58,833 nucleotides of DNA from an uncultured Mollicutes bacterium. Its GTDB lineage: Bacteria; Bacillota_I; Bacilli_A; ML615J-28; CAG-313. Made by a program: the position numbers and the translations under genes. This document shows, in pieces, positions 1 to 10,200 of the stretch (position 1 is its first letter; each line of letters starts with the position of its first letter). The stretch is from contig URLJ01000007.1 in NCBI GenBank assembly GCA_900548675.1, positions 1-58,833 of the forward strand, read 5' to 3'. Below the pieces are notes generated by a model. It had not been told where the DNA came from, searched no databases, and saw only the letters and a list, made by a program, of their open reading frames with translations.

Positions 1-16
1 TAATCTATATGAAATA

Positions 17-41
17 AATTGATATTAGTTCATTATCAATT
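17..41. repeat. Inverted repeat upstream of recombinase
   Basis: Arms aattgata (17-24) and tatcaatt (34-41) flank a 9-base spacer about 45 bases before the recombinase start. A second pair, gttcat (28-33) and atgaac (51-56), interlocks with it. It could be an operator or a crossover-type binding site for the recombinase; the sequence alone does not decide. Confidence 0.4.
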
Positions 42-84
42 AAAATAATTATGAACAATTTATATTATACGAGGAGGTAAAGCT

Positions 85-681
85 ATGAGATATGGCTATG
101 TACGCGTTTCAACAACAACGCAAAATGTCGCAAGACAAGTGGAAGAAATGAGAAAATATGACTTATGTGATAAAGAAATTTTTATTGACAAGCAAAGTGG
201 TAAGGATTTTAACAGATCGAACTATCAATTGTTAAAAGAGAAATTAACGAAGGGAGATTTATTAATTATTAAATCAATCGATAGGTTAGGTAGAAACTAC
301 GAAATGATTATTGAAGAATGGGCTTCAATAACCAAGGAAATTGAAGCAGATATTTTTGTAATTGACTTCCCTTTATTAGATACAAGAACAGAAGAAAGAA
401 ATCTAGTCGGCAAATTTATTGCAGATATCGTTTTACAGGTCCTATCTTTTGTTGCTCAAAATGAGCGTGAAAATATAAGAAAAAGGCAAGCAGAAGGTAT
501 TAGAATCGCTAAAGAAAGAGGTATACATTTAGGAAGACCTCATTATAAATTACCCGAGAATTTTGAATTAATCGTTAGAAAGTTTAAAAACAAGGAAATT
601 AGTAATGTCACAGCAGCTAAACTACTTAATATGAATCGCTGTACTTTTTTAAAATACGCTAAAAAAGTTAAAAGTCTTTAA
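85..681 (+). CDS. Small serine recombinase (resolvase/invertase family)
   Basis: The protein has 198 residues, the usual size of Hin/Pin/Tn3-type resolvases. The catalytic serine is Ser9 in the N-terminal motif YVRVS. The family motif around Asp66-Arg67-Leu68-Gly69-Arg70-Asn71 is intact. A long E-helix region (about 105-145) ends in the usual Gly-Arg-Pro (151-153), and a C-terminal helix-turn-helix spans about 162-195. The start is supported by gaggagg about 9 bases upstream. No transposase or obvious invertible segment lies beside it, so its substrate is unknown; it may belong to an element extending left of the window. An inverted repeat in the leader may be its binding site. Confidence 0.93.
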   Translation: MRYGYVRVSTTTQNVARQVEEMRKYDLCDKEIFIDKQSGKDFNRSNYQLLKEKLTKGDLLIIKSIDRLGRNYEMIIEEWASITKEIEADIFVIDFPLLDTRTEERNLVGKFIADIVLQVLSFVAQNERENIRKRQAEGIRIAKERGIHLGRPHYKLPENFELIVRKFKNKEISNVTAAKLLNMNRCTFLKYAKKVKSL

Positions 682-696
682 TATTATAAAAACTAA

Positions 697-747
697 AGGA
701 CTACATATGAAATGAGATACACTTCTATTGTAGTCCTATATTTTTTA
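697..747 (+). terminator. Bidirectional intrinsic terminator
   Basis: Perfect 9-bp stem aggactaca (697-705) / tgtagtcct (729-737) followed by a T-rich tract. It lies between the convergent recombinase and SGNH hydrolase genes and can serve both. Confidence 0.75.
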
Positions 748-2025
748 TTCTTGATGTAACTTATTATATTCCTTAACCAGTTGTACTAAAAAGCGATAGA
801 AAGCATCACCAATTTGTTTATATCCATTAAGTGATGGATGAAGTCCATTAGTACCTAGTTTTTCCATAACATCGCTTCGATTGTTTACTTTTTGTAATTC
901 ATATGGATAACTATTTTCACTATCAAATTGACTCTTAACATCAAAATAATACGTAAAATTCTTAAAATAAGGGGTTTTAACAAACTTCATTAACCATTCA
1001 TCATAATGAAATGTACTTATTGTATCCCCATACCAATCATGATAGTATCCGCTAGCTCCATAACATGCTGTTACTCCGCCATTACAACAAGGAAGTTCAA
1101 TTCCCATAGTACCGATTAAGGCATTAGGAAAAGCTTCATGAAGAGCTTTTAAAAATTTTGTAGCGTACTCTTCATGAATTGGAAATTCTTTTGCATAAGG
1201 AATATATAAACCATTCCCTGTTAAAAAAGTAATAACTAAATCAGGTTTTTCTAAATTATTATCTTCAAGGTATGTTTTAAAATCTAATTTACTTTCAAGC
1301 TTATTCCAAAATGGATTCGCATCAGAGTATTCATACTCTTCAACTTCTATATCATCGTGTTTAAAATTGCCAAATTTTAATGTAAATGTTTCTGCTAATT
1401 TGGGATTTGTAAGGGTAGTATTATTACTTCCTCTTTTAAATTTTAACTTGTTAGGTGTTATGGTTTCTAAGACCCACTCTAAATCATTATTGATCCATAT
1501 GCTATGAACATTACAAGGTTCTAATTTATGTTTACATTTGACCCAAACCGATGATGTTCTACTTTCTGTTTCGTCACCACAAAAAGTCTTCCATTGCCAG
1601 CCACCATAACCTTCAAAGCCAATTTCTTCTTTTTTCATTTTGCCGATAAAATTTAAACTATTAGGAAATACTTCGGAAAATTTCTGATATCCAACATAGG
1701 GCCATACACCATTTACAGTTTCACTATCACCAATACATAAAACGTTTAATTTTTTTAATGGTTTTTCCGGTTTATTAACGATTAGAATTGTGTCTTTTTG
1801 TTCAATTATTTGGCCATCATCATCATAAACAATAATACTCAATGGGTATTCTCCTTCTTCCCCTTCTATTGGAGTGTAGGTAAAATATCTATTATATGTA
1901 TAACCTTTTTCACAATATGCTTTTACATAATATTGGTAAGGGTTATGTTTCTTTATCACTCCTCTAAAAAAGAGTTCAAAGCGGTCGTTTATTACTAAAT
2001 AATATTTTTCTGGCAACGATATCAT
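745..2025 (-). CDS. SGNH/GDSL-family hydrolase
   Basis: This 426-residue protein has an N-terminal beta-rich segment (about 1-90) followed by an SGNH hydrolase fold. Block I carries the nucleophile in GDSE (Ser101), block II is the glycine-rich GFEGYGGW region (137-143), block III is TGNG (Asn271), and block V is GLHPS with His396. The residue three before that His, usually Asp, is Asn393, so the usual Asp-x-x-His pair is altered. Family members deacylate carbohydrates, lipids or peptidoglycan; the substrate cannot be predicted. No signal peptide is visible. Its start codon overlaps the stop of the upstream lipoprotein by one base (TAATG), so the two are translationally coupled. Confidence 0.82.
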   Translation of the reverse strand: MISLPEKYYLVINDRFELFFRGVIKKHNPYQYYVKAYCEKGYTYNRYFTYTPIEGEEGEYPLSIIVYDDDGQIIEQKDTILIVNKPEKPLKKLNVLCIGDSETVNGVWPYVGYQKFSEVFPNSLNFIGKMKKEEIGFEGYGGWQWKTFCGDETESRTSSVWVKCKHKLEPCNVHSIWINNDLEWVLETITPNKLKFKRGSNNTTLTNPKLAETFTLKFGNFKHDDIEVEEYEYSDANPFWNKLESKLDFKTYLEDNNLEKPDLVITFLTGNGLYIPYAKEFPIHEEYATKFLKALHEAFPNALIGTMGIELPCCNGGVTACYGASGYYHDWYGDTISTFHYDEWLMKFVKTPYFKNFTYYFDVKSQFDSENSYPYELQKVNNRSDVMEKLGTNGLHPSLNGYKQIGDAFYRFLVQLVKEYNKLHQE

Positions 2026-2795
2026 TATTTATCTCCTTTTTTTAATTCTTCTATTTTATTATCACGATAATTGTAGTAATAGATATATGTTATATCAGTA
2101 CTCATTTTCCCTTTTGTCATTATTATAAATACCATATCACCATAAGTTACAATATTTGTATACGAATAATGGGTTAACCCCTTATCATACGCTTTATCTT
2201 TTACCAAGTAAGTTGTATTAGAAGTATCGATATTATATGAATAATAAGCTTCCTTCTTCCAATATAAAAGAGTATTTTCATATGCTGATACTATCACTGC
2301 TTCAGGAATTTTCTCAACTATTACGAATTTATCTTCTAAAGCGTTATAATGAAATAACGCTCCATAATTTATTTCTTCAACTGCGTAATTTCCTCCGCCT
2401 GACAAATATCCTGCTGTTTTATCATAAACATTTACTATGCCTTTAATTTCATTATTATTAACAAATCCTTGGACATCAATTACACCAATATCCAAAGAAT
2501 TTAAATGAGTTTCTAATTTATCAAAACCGTTAGGGATATTGAGATTACCCATTTTTGGGGCAGTTCCACCTTTAAAATAATTATCAGGCAATACATTTAC
2601 ATCTTCATCTTGTGATTTTTCGTAGTACTCATAGTTTTTTAAATTAATTAGATATTCAAAAACTTTGACAGTACCTGCCTTTTCATCTACATCTAATGTG
2701 GCATATATAGTATTAGGATAATTGCCATATATTCTCGTACAAGAAGTTAAAATAAAGAATAACGAAACGAGCAAGAGTATTAGTATTTTTTTCAT
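2025..2795 (-). CDS. Hypothetical lipoprotein
   Basis: A 256-residue protein with a type II signal peptide: a KK start, a hydrophobic core and the lipobox LTSC near residue 19. I place the start at 2795, not at the in-frame ATG at 2807, because the gaggt ribosome binding site overlaps that upstream ATG. The mature part has no motif I recognise; it is rich in Tyr and Asp and looks beta-stranded. It is the first gene of a two-gene unit with the SGNH hydrolase. Its function is unknown; an outward-facing role linked to the hydrolase is a guess from the overlap. Confidence 0.75.
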   Translation of the reverse strand: MKKILILLLVSLFFILTSCTRIYGNYPNTIYATLDVDEKAGTVKVFEYLINLKNYEYYEKSQDEDVNVLPDNYFKGGTAPKMGNLNIPNGFDKLETHLNSLDIGVIDVQGFVNNNEIKGIVNVYDKTAGYLSGGGNYAVEEINYGALFHYNALEDKFVIVEKIPEAVIVSAYENTLLYWKKEAYYSYNIDTSNTTYLVKDKAYDKGLTHYSYTNIVTYGDMVFIIMTKGKMSTDITYIYYYNYRDNKIEELKKGDK

Positions 2796-2813
2796 ATTAA
2801 ACCTCATTAATAA

Positions 2814-2848
2814 AAATGTAGGTCTTTTTAAAACCTACATTTATTTTA
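2814..2848 (-). terminator. Terminator of the nadK-nfnAB operon
   Basis: Stem aaatgtaggt (2814-2823) / acctacattt (2833-2842), 10 bp. On the minus strand it is followed by a T-rich stretch. It separates the nfnB-like gene from the downstream lipoprotein gene. Confidence 0.75.
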
Positions 2849-2883
2849 TCATATATTCAGTAATTTTTCTTATTTTAAACCTA

Positions 2884-4272
2884 TTATTTAGTCTTAAGGT
2901 ATTTATCAATTGCCTCCGCAGCTTTTTTACCTGCGCCCATCGCAAGGATAACTGTCGCTGCACCAGTAACGGCGTCTCCTCCCGCATATATACCTTCTCT
3001 TGAAGTCAAACCATTTTCATCAGTGATAATTCCACCCCAGACTTCCGTCTTTAAACCATCTGTGGTATTCTTTATCAAAGGATTAGGTGATGTACCGAGA
3101 GCCATAATAACGGAATCAACTTCCATTTCAAATTCAGAGTTTTCCTTCACAAGTGGTCTTCTTCTTCCAGATGCATCTGGAAGACCTAATTCCATTTCGA
3201 CGCATTTAATTTTATTGACCGTTCCCGTTTCATCAGAAAGTATTTCTATAGGATTAGTTAAAACTTTAAAAATAATCCCTTCTTCTTTCGCATGTTCTAC
3301 CTCCTCTTTTCTAGCAGGCAACTCTTCTAATCCTCTACGATAGACTATATATACATTTTTAGCACCTAAACGCTTAGCACATCTTGCGGCATCCATCGCA
3401 ACATTTCCACCGCCAACTACTGCGACATTCGTATTATGTTTAATAGGTGTTTGAGAATCTTTTTCATAAGCTTTCATAAGATTAACTCTTGTTAAAATTT
3501 CATTAGCACTGTATACACCTTTTAGGTTTTCACCAGGTATCCCCATAAACTTAGGTAAACCGGCTCCGGTTCCTATAAACACAGCTTCAAATTGGTAATC
3601 ATTTATTAATTCATCAATTGACAATACTTTTCCTATTACCATATTAGTTTGGATTTTTACACCTTTAGCGATGAGATTTTTGATCTCTTGTGTAACGATT
3701 GCTTTAGGAAGGCGAAATTCAGGAATGCCATATACTAAAACCCCTCCAGCTGTATGAAGTGCTTCAAAGATAGTTACATCATATCCTTTTTGAGCCAATT
3801 GTCCAGCACAAGTTAGTCCCGCTGGACCGGATCCTATTATTGCGACCTTATGGTGAAGTTTATTAGTTGATACCTCAGCTTTTTGATCTTTAAGATTGTG
3901 ATAATCAGCCACAAATCTTTCAAGGCGTCCAATTCCTACAGGTTCACCTTTAACCCCTCTTACACAACTACCCTCACATTGGGTCTCTTGGGGACATACA
4001 CGACCACAAACAGCTGGCAAAGAACTGCTTTTTTCAATAATATCATACGCCGCATCATAATCTTTTTCTTTTATTTTTTGGATAAAATTGGGAATATCTA
4101 TTCCAACCGGACACGCCTTAATGCAAGGGGCATTTTTACAATGCAGACATCTTTCTGCTTCTGCTACCGCATCATCTATAGTGTATCCTAACGAAACCTC
4201 ATCAAAAGATTTACTACGCACACTTGGGTCTAACGTGGGCATTTCATGTTTCTTTAACGACATATTAGGCAT
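2884..4272 (-). CDS. nfnB: NfnB/GltD-like FAD and iron-sulfur NAD(P) oxidoreductase
   Basis: A 462-residue flavoprotein of the glutamate synthase small-subunit family. The N-terminus holds two 4Fe-4S cysteine clusters, beginning CLHCKNAPC near residue 42 and CGRVCPQ near residue 90. An FAD-binding GSGPAG motif follows near 148, then a second nucleotide-binding GGGNVA motif near 290, and the C-terminal AGGD motif near 430. Similar proteins are often labelled glutamate synthase, but there is no glutamate synthase large subunit here. The partner immediately upstream is an NfnA/SudB-type subunit, so the pair resembles NfnAB, which exchanges electrons between NADH, ferredoxin and NADP. Sulfide dehydrogenase SudAB is the main alternative. 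Only one base separates the two genes. Confidence 0.85.
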   Translation of the reverse strand: MPNMSLKKHEMPTLDPSVRSKSFDEVSLGYTIDDAVAEAERCLHCKNAPCIKACPVGIDIPNFIQKIKEKDYDAAYDIIEKSSSLPAVCGRVCPQETQCEGSCVRGVKGEPVGIGRLERFVADYHNLKDQKAEVSTNKLHHKVAIIGSGPAGLTCAGQLAQKGYDVTIFEALHTAGGVLVYGIPEFRLPKAIVTQEIKNLIAKGVKIQTNMVIGKVLSIDELINDYQFEAVFIGTGAGLPKFMGIPGENLKGVYSANEILTRVNLMKAYEKDSQTPIKHNTNVAVVGGGNVAMDAARCAKRLGAKNVYIVYRRGLEELPARKEEVEHAKEEGIIFKVLTNPIEILSDETGTVNKIKCVEMELGLPDASGRRRPLVKENSEFEMEVDSVIMALGTSPNPLIKNTTDGLKTEVWGGIITDENGLTSREGIYAGGDAVTGAATVILAMGAGKKAAEAIDKYLKTK

Positions 4273-4273
4273 T

Positions 4274-5131
4274 TTAGTTTACCTCTTTCTTTAAAAGATT
4301 ACACATCTTTTCACGTGATCTTTTTTCAAACTCCAAATAACTTTTGGAGCGTGAAATAGCTTCATCAAAATCAACTTGAAAACCATCAAAGTCCGGACCG
4401 TCGACGCATGCAAATTTGGTTTTTCCTCCAACAGTGAGTCTACAACAACCACACATTCCAGTACCATCAATCATTATGGGATTCATACTGACGATCGTTT
4501 TTATATTATATTTTTTAGTAAGTAGAGTAACAAATTTCATCATTACCAAAGGTCCTATAGCTATAACTTCATCATATACATTACCAGCATTTATCAAACT
4601 CTCTAAGGCATCCGTTACTAATCCTTTAGTACCACTACTGCCATCATCAGTCATAAGATGAACTTCTGCAGTCACTTTTTCAAACTCTTCTTCTAATATT
4701 ACTAAATCTTTATTTCTAAAACCAATAATAGCGTGAACTTCGCACCCAGCATTGTGAAGCTTTTCAGCAATAGGTAAAGCAATAGCACATCCTACTCCTC
4801 CTCCAACAACTGCCACTTTCTTTAATCCTTCCGTTTCTGTTTTTTTTCCTAACGGCCCCACAAAATCATGAATAACCTCACCAACTTGTAGATTATTCAA
4901 TAACATAGTTGTCGCTCCAACAATTTGAAAAATGATTTTGACACTTCCCTCTTCACGGTTATAACCAGCTATAGTTAGTGGTATTCTTTCACCATTTTCG
5001 TCTACCCTTAAAATAATAAATTCACCTGGTTCAGCTTTTTTTGCGATATACGGAGAATATATTTCCATTTGGGTAACTGTACTATTTAATTCTTTTTTGC
5101 TTATTATTTCATTAAGCTTATACGCGCTCAT
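4274..5131 (-). CDS. nfnA: NfnA/SudB-like ferredoxin-NADP reductase subunit
   Basis: A 285-residue protein with an N-terminal FAD-binding barrel, an NAD-binding glycine motif GGGVGC in the middle, and a C-terminal 2Fe-2S cysteine set (CGCC followed by FACVDGP). This matches the small subunit of Nfn or sulfide dehydrogenase and is related to PyrK. I start it at 5131 because gggag lies about 8 bases upstream and the homologous region begins there; a longer frame reaches 5218 but runs inside nadK. The start lies inside the end of the NAD kinase gene (14-base overlap), which indicates translational coupling. The expected partner is the next gene. Confidence 0.85.
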   Translation of the reverse strand: MSAYKLNEIISKKELNSTVTQMEIYSPYIAKKAEPGEFIILRVDENGERIPLTIAGYNREEGSVKIIFQIVGATTMLLNNLQVGEVIHDFVGPLGKKTETEGLKKVAVVGGGVGCAIALPIAEKLHNAGCEVHAIIGFRNKDLVILEEEFEKVTAEVHLMTDDGSSGTKGLVTDALESLINAGNVYDEVIAIGPLVMMKFVTLLTKKYNIKTIVSMNPIMIDGTGMCGCCRLTVGGKTKFACVDGPDFDGFQVDFDEAISRSKSYLEFEKRSREKMCNLLKKEVN

Positions 5132-6032
5132 TTTCTTCTCCCGTATCATAAAAGTTTGATTTGTAACTAGACATTGAAACCTTAAATGTTGGTTCAAAAA
5201 GTGGTATCTCGCTATCAACTTTTATAATTTTTAAAATTTTATCACTTTTTTCAATTGATATCAGACTATCCTCATCTATCTCTATCATTGTTCTCCCATC
5301 GACCATTACGACTGGTTTGTACTGCGTGTTCTTTAAAGAAACACCCTCATTCTTAATATCTATTGTTATGATATCTTTATCATTAACAATTAACGAAGTT
5401 ATCGAACGTAGTTGAGGACATATAGGTGTTATAACATAATTTTTAGCATCCGGTAAAAGAAGGGGACCGCCACAGGAAAGATTGAAAGCACTTGAACCGG
5501 TTGAAGTGGCCACAACAACTCCATCAGCATAGAATGATGTTTTATTATGATAATTAATATACATATTAACCTTCAACATTTTAAATAATCTTCCTCTTTC
5601 AAGACTTACTTCATTAAAAGCTTCCCCTTTAATTTTATGACCTTCAGCATCAACAACAGCGTAAGCTATTACGTTTCGATGTTCAAGCATACAATTATTT
5701 TTTAGTATTGCTTCTATTTTAGTTTTATAATTGTGAATTGTAGCTTCTAACAAACACCCAACTCTACCTAAGTTTATTCCAAAATATTTATAATCATTAT
5801 TAATATATCTGTGTAAAGCATCTATAAGTGTTCCATCGCCACCTAACACCAAAACAAAATCAATTTCGGTAGTGTTATCAATTTTTAATAAATATGGAAA
5901 CTCTTTATATATTGCATCTTCTAAATAGACTTCAATATTTTTACTACTAAGAAAATCTACTACTTCTTTTGTAAAAAGTAGATTTTTATCTTTTTCTCTA
6001 TTTACTAAAACTAATACGCGATGTTTTTTCAT
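5118..6032 (-). CDS. nadK: NAD kinase
   Basis: Makes NADP from NAD and ATP in the cytoplasm. The 304-residue protein carries the family motif GGDGT at 64-68, a downstream NE pair (in AFNEVSLERG), and the substrate-binding region DGVVVATSTGSSAF, followed by CGGP. The start at 6032 is chosen because aaggaggc lies 8 bases upstream; the longer frame to 6062 has no such site. It heads a three-gene operon with NfnA and NfnB, placing NADP synthesis and NADP reduction under one transcript. Confidence 0.92.
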   Translation of the reverse strand: MKKHRVLVLVNREKDKNLLFTKEVVDFLSSKNIEVYLEDAIYKEFPYLLKIDNTTEIDFVLVLGGDGTLIDALHRYINNDYKYFGINLGRVGCLLEATIHNYKTKIEAILKNNCMLEHRNVIAYAVVDAEGHKIKGEAFNEVSLERGRLFKMLKVNMYINYHNKTSFYADGVVVATSTGSSAFNLSCGGPLLLPDAKNYVITPICPQLRSITSLIVNDKDIITIDIKNEGVSLKNTQYKPVVMVDGRTMIEIDEDSLISIEKSDKILKIIKVDSEIPLFEPTFKVSMSSYKSNFYDTGEENERV

Positions 6033-6214
6033 TATTAGCCTCCTTATAATGTGCTTACACATATTTTATCATTTTATCCTAAAAAATATGAAAAAAATAC
6101 TTTATGCATTTTTTATATTATTTGTAATAATTATCCATTCTATGCTTGAATTATCTATTTATATTTTTCTAAAAAAAGTACAAAATATAAATGAGAAAAA
6201 TATGGAGGTATATT

Positions 6215-7162
6215 ATGAATTATAAAAAAATCGTAGTCGCTGGTGGTGGCGTTTTGGGAAGTCAAATTGCCTATCAAGCTGCATATTGTGGGTTTGATGT
6301 AACAATTTGGTTAAGAAGTGAAGCAAGTATTGGCAGAACTAAACCAAAACTAGACAATTTAAAAAAAGTTTATGATGAAACAATCAAAATGATGGCCGAA
6401 ATTAAAGAGAATGATTCTCGTATTTGGGCAAATGGTATTTCTGCATATGAGAATTTTAATAAGGATGCTTGCCTTAAAGCATCAGAAAATGCCTATGCTT
6501 CGATAAAGCTTGAACTTAATCTTGAAAGCGCTGTGAATAATGCCGATTTAGTAATTGAATCGATGGCCGAAATTGCGGATGAAAAAATGGCTTTTTATGA
6601 GAAACTATCTAAAGTATTGCCTGAAAAAACTGTTATCGTTACTAATTCTTCAACATTACTTCCTTCTAAACTAGCTAAGAGTACTGGTAGAAGTAATAAA
6701 TACCTGGCCCTTCACTTCGCTAATACAATATGGAAAAATAATATGGTAGAAGTTATGGCATCACCTAAAACTGATCCAAAATACTTTGAGGAAGTAATTG
6801 AATTTGCTGAAGCAATTAGAATGATTCCCCTACCTGTAAGAAAAGAAAAATCAGGATATCTTTTAAATTCCATGCTTGTTCCACTCTTATTTTCAGGAAT
6901 GGATTTATATGTAAATGGCGTTTCTGATCCTAAAAGTATTGATAAAGCTTGGACCCTTGGCACAGGTGCTCCGAAAGGACCATTTCAAATATTAGATACA
7001 GTTGGTCTACAAACAGCATATAATATCGTTCAAATGTATGTTAAAATACCATCATTTTTAGCACCATATAATTTTAAAGGCATGTCAAAAATGTTGAAAA
7101 AATATATTGATGAAGGTAAGTTAGGTAAAGCAAGCAAAGAAGGCTTTTACAAGTATGATTAA
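6215..7162 (+). CDS. 3-hydroxyacyl-CoA dehydrogenase-like protein
   Basis: A 315-residue NAD-dependent dehydrogenase. The N-terminus is a Rossmann fold with GGGVLGSQ near residue 11 and the family-typical SSTLLPS segment before the catalytic His in LALHFAN. The C-terminal helical domain has the usual DTVGLQTAYN stretch. The family oxidises 3-hydroxyacyl-CoA to 3-ketoacyl-CoA, as in butyrate or fatty acid pathways, but no thiolase or crotonase is nearby, so the substrate is open. The usual HFFNP sequence is replaced by HFANT, a divergence from typical 3-hydroxybutyryl-CoA dehydrogenases. The start at 6215 has ggagg 6 bases upstream; an in-frame ATG at 6191 does not. Confidence 0.85.
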   Translation: MNYKKIVVAGGGVLGSQIAYQAAYCGFDVTIWLRSEASIGRTKPKLDNLKKVYDETIKMMAEIKENDSRIWANGISAYENFNKDACLKASENAYASIKLELNLESAVNNADLVIESMAEIADEKMAFYEKLSKVLPEKTVIVTNSSTLLPSKLAKSTGRSNKYLALHFANTIWKNNMVEVMASPKTDPKYFEEVIEFAEAIRMIPLPVRKEKSGYLLNSMLVPLLFSGMDLYVNGVSDPKSIDKAWTLGTGAPKGPFQILDTVGLQTAYNIVQMYVKIPSFLAPYNFKGMSKMLKKYIDEGKLGKASKEGFYKYD

Positions 7163-7173
7163 TTTTAAAAAAC

Positions 7174-7213
7174 AAAGGCATATTGGTGCATGAAGCACAA
7201 TATGCCTTTTTAT
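7174..7213 (+). terminator. Bidirectional terminator
   Basis: Stem aaaggcatattg (7174-7185) / caatatgccttt (7198-7209) flanked by an A-rich stretch on the left and a T-run on the right. It ends the dehydrogenase transcript and lies just past the stop of the convergent 1660-residue lipoprotein, so it probably ends the long minus-strand operon too. Confidence 0.8.
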
Positions 7214-7224
7214 AATTAGTTTAT

Positions 7225-10200
7225 CTATGCAGTTACCTTTGAACCTTTTTCATATGTTGCAATAACATTATTATTAGAATCAAATATTTGTAAATTAGAT
7301 GAACTATTAGCTTTTGATATACTTACATCTTCGCCATTAGCTTTGAATGTTACATTATAGTATACTTTTTCATTATCAATGTAAATATATACTTCAGTGT
7401 CTTTGTAACCTGTAAACGATACTTTAACAAGACGAGCTTTACCTTGTTCAAGATGAGCTGATAAACTCTTATCGCCTGTTACAGTTGTAGCGTTGCTAAA
7501 GTATACATAAACGTCAGTTCCTAATGTTGGTTCTTTGCCTTCAGTAATAGAATTATATGAAATTACAAGTATACCGTTTGCAGCATCGAAGTAACCAAGA
7601 TATTTGTACTTGCTATTTGCTTTCTTTGTGAAAATGAATGCACCAGTTGTAGCATCATATTCACTAATTGTACCTTCTAATTCCCCTGTTACATTTCCTA
7701 AAGCATCAACATTTAGATCTTTTCTAGCCCATAAACTAACACTACTAGATGATGTTCCATAAGTTTCGAAACCTTTATATTTACCAAATTGAGGAACAGC
7801 TTCAATCCAAGCACAATAGATTGTTAAGTTATTTTCTAAAGCTGCTAGAGTGTATGCATTTGTTAATTCAGCATCTAAATACCAACCATTAAATACTTTA
7901 CCCTCAGTATATGGTGGAATTGCTAAACTTGGAATATCACCAACACCATATTCGAATTGTTCATCACTTAAGGTATTTCCGTAAACAACTGTTAATATAA
8001 CTAATGCATCCCATTTAGCATACAATGTTACATCAGTAGTTGGTGTGTATTCATTATCAACTTTTTGTGTTAATTCAGCATCTAAATACCAATTTCTAAA
8101 TTTATACGCACTATTTGTTGGTGCTGGTAATGTCGCTTTTATATTTTTATTAAGTGTTATCGCATCAACACTAGTGTGTTCACTGACGAATGTTATGGTA
8201 ACCATTGGTTTATTAATAGTGAATGTACGATTTTCTACATCAAGAGTTATTTCGTAATATACATTGTCGATATATGCATCTAATGTGTATTCAGCACCTT
8301 CAACTAAAATATATTCACCTTTTACTGAATCTAATGTTGCTACTTTTACACCATCAAGAGTTAATTCTTGTTCACCATTAGTATACTTACCTTCGTAACC
8401 ATCAAGATCATTTTGAGTAGTACCATCAAAGCCATATTTAGCAATTAGGTTATTTTCATTATCATAAACATATAGTGTTGCAGAATGATAGCATTCCTGA
8501 CCATTTACAGCGTTACCTTCAGCATCTTTAAATGTTACATCAAAATATACTTTACCATCTTTTACAAAGTATGTATATGTTGTATCATCATATGTATATT
8601 CGATACATCTAGTCAAACCACTATTCCAATAAGAAGTTGCAAAATTATTGTTTGTAGAACTAATAAATGGTGTTAAGAAATATACTTCACCTAAAACAGC
8701 TGTTTCACCTGAATTGTATGTCAAAATAATTATGCCACTTACAGGATCAATTACACCATTATAAACTTTTGTTCCATTTGTTAATTGGATTGTATTAGTA
8801 TCTTTATCATATTTTGTAACAGTTGTAGTACCTGAGAATGGGTATCCTGAAGCTGTACCTACACCATTAGGATTGATATCTAAAATGGCTGCTGTTCTTG
8901 CATAAATAGATGATTCTTTACCATCTTTATTAGTTCCAGAAACTTCAACTGGTAAATATTTATTATTATATTTAGGGGCATCACTCCATTTTGCATAGAT
9001 TGTTGTGTCTACCGTAATTTCAGTTCCTGATTTCCATTCAGTTCCTTCAGCAAAATCTTCTGAAGTATACCAACCTTCAAATTTATGTTTTGTATATTCT
9101 GGATCAAGAATTTCTACAATATCGCCAACAGAATATCTAATAACATCAGTAGCTTCACCATTGTTGTAAACGATTGTTAAGTCAGCAGGGTTAGAGAATT
9201 TAGCATATAAAGTAACATTTTCTGTTGGAACAAAAGATGTACCTACAGCTTTTGTAAATTCAGCATCTAAATACCAACCATTGAATACAAAATTGTCTTC
9301 TGTTAAAACTGGTAAAACAAAATTAATGTTACTATTAACTTCTTGAGCTAATACTTCAGTATGACCTTCACCAACAACATAGTTGATAGTAACCATTGGT
9401 TTAACCATTATTGCATTCTTACCATCTAATGTTAATTGATAATATTCGGCATTTTCATTTAGATATACATCAAATCCATATGAAGCACCTGAAGCCGTTA
9501 ACTTATAAGTACCTGTTAAGCCATCATAAACGATTACACCAGTACCATCAAGAATTACTGTTTTTTCACCTGCTTGATATGTACCAAAATATGGATCAAG
9601 TGAAATAGTGTTTCTTTCTTTATCAAATGATTCACCTTTTGATGCTAAAGCAAGAATAATATCATCTGTTTCTGCATTTCTTACTACAACAGTTTTTGAA
9701 CTACCCACGCTACTTATATCTAGCGCTTCACCTTTTGCTGATGATACAGTAATATTTGAATAAATGCTATCACCATATATGAACACTAGTTTTTGACCTT
9801 GTTTTGTTACGATATCAACTAAACGTGCATAGTAACCAGTTAAAGTTGATGATGGTTTATTACAATTAATACCATATTGTCCTTTAATACATTTACTATC
9901 TTCTGTCATTGAGAATAGGTAGTAGTCAGTACCAATTTCAGTTTTTGAGTTATAGTGTGTAGCAAGTAAACCAGTTTCTTCATCAAACCAGAATCCATAA
10001 GAAGTACTTGAACTTGCTGATGGTTTCCAAGTTATTTTTTGAGTTTCTTTATCATACGAAACAACTACACCTGTGAATTTACCTGTTATATTGCCTTCAG
10101 CATCAATATTTAAACTTACATAACTTGAGCCGCCAGAGTTTTTACCCCAAATTTCAGAACCTTTATATGATCCAAAATATGCAGGTAATTCTTCCCATTT

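Noticed and set aside
2884..4272. Glutamate synthase small subunit
   Set aside because: The protein family name fits, but no large subunit is present and the adjacent NfnA-type gene makes an Nfn or sulfide dehydrogenase complex more likely.
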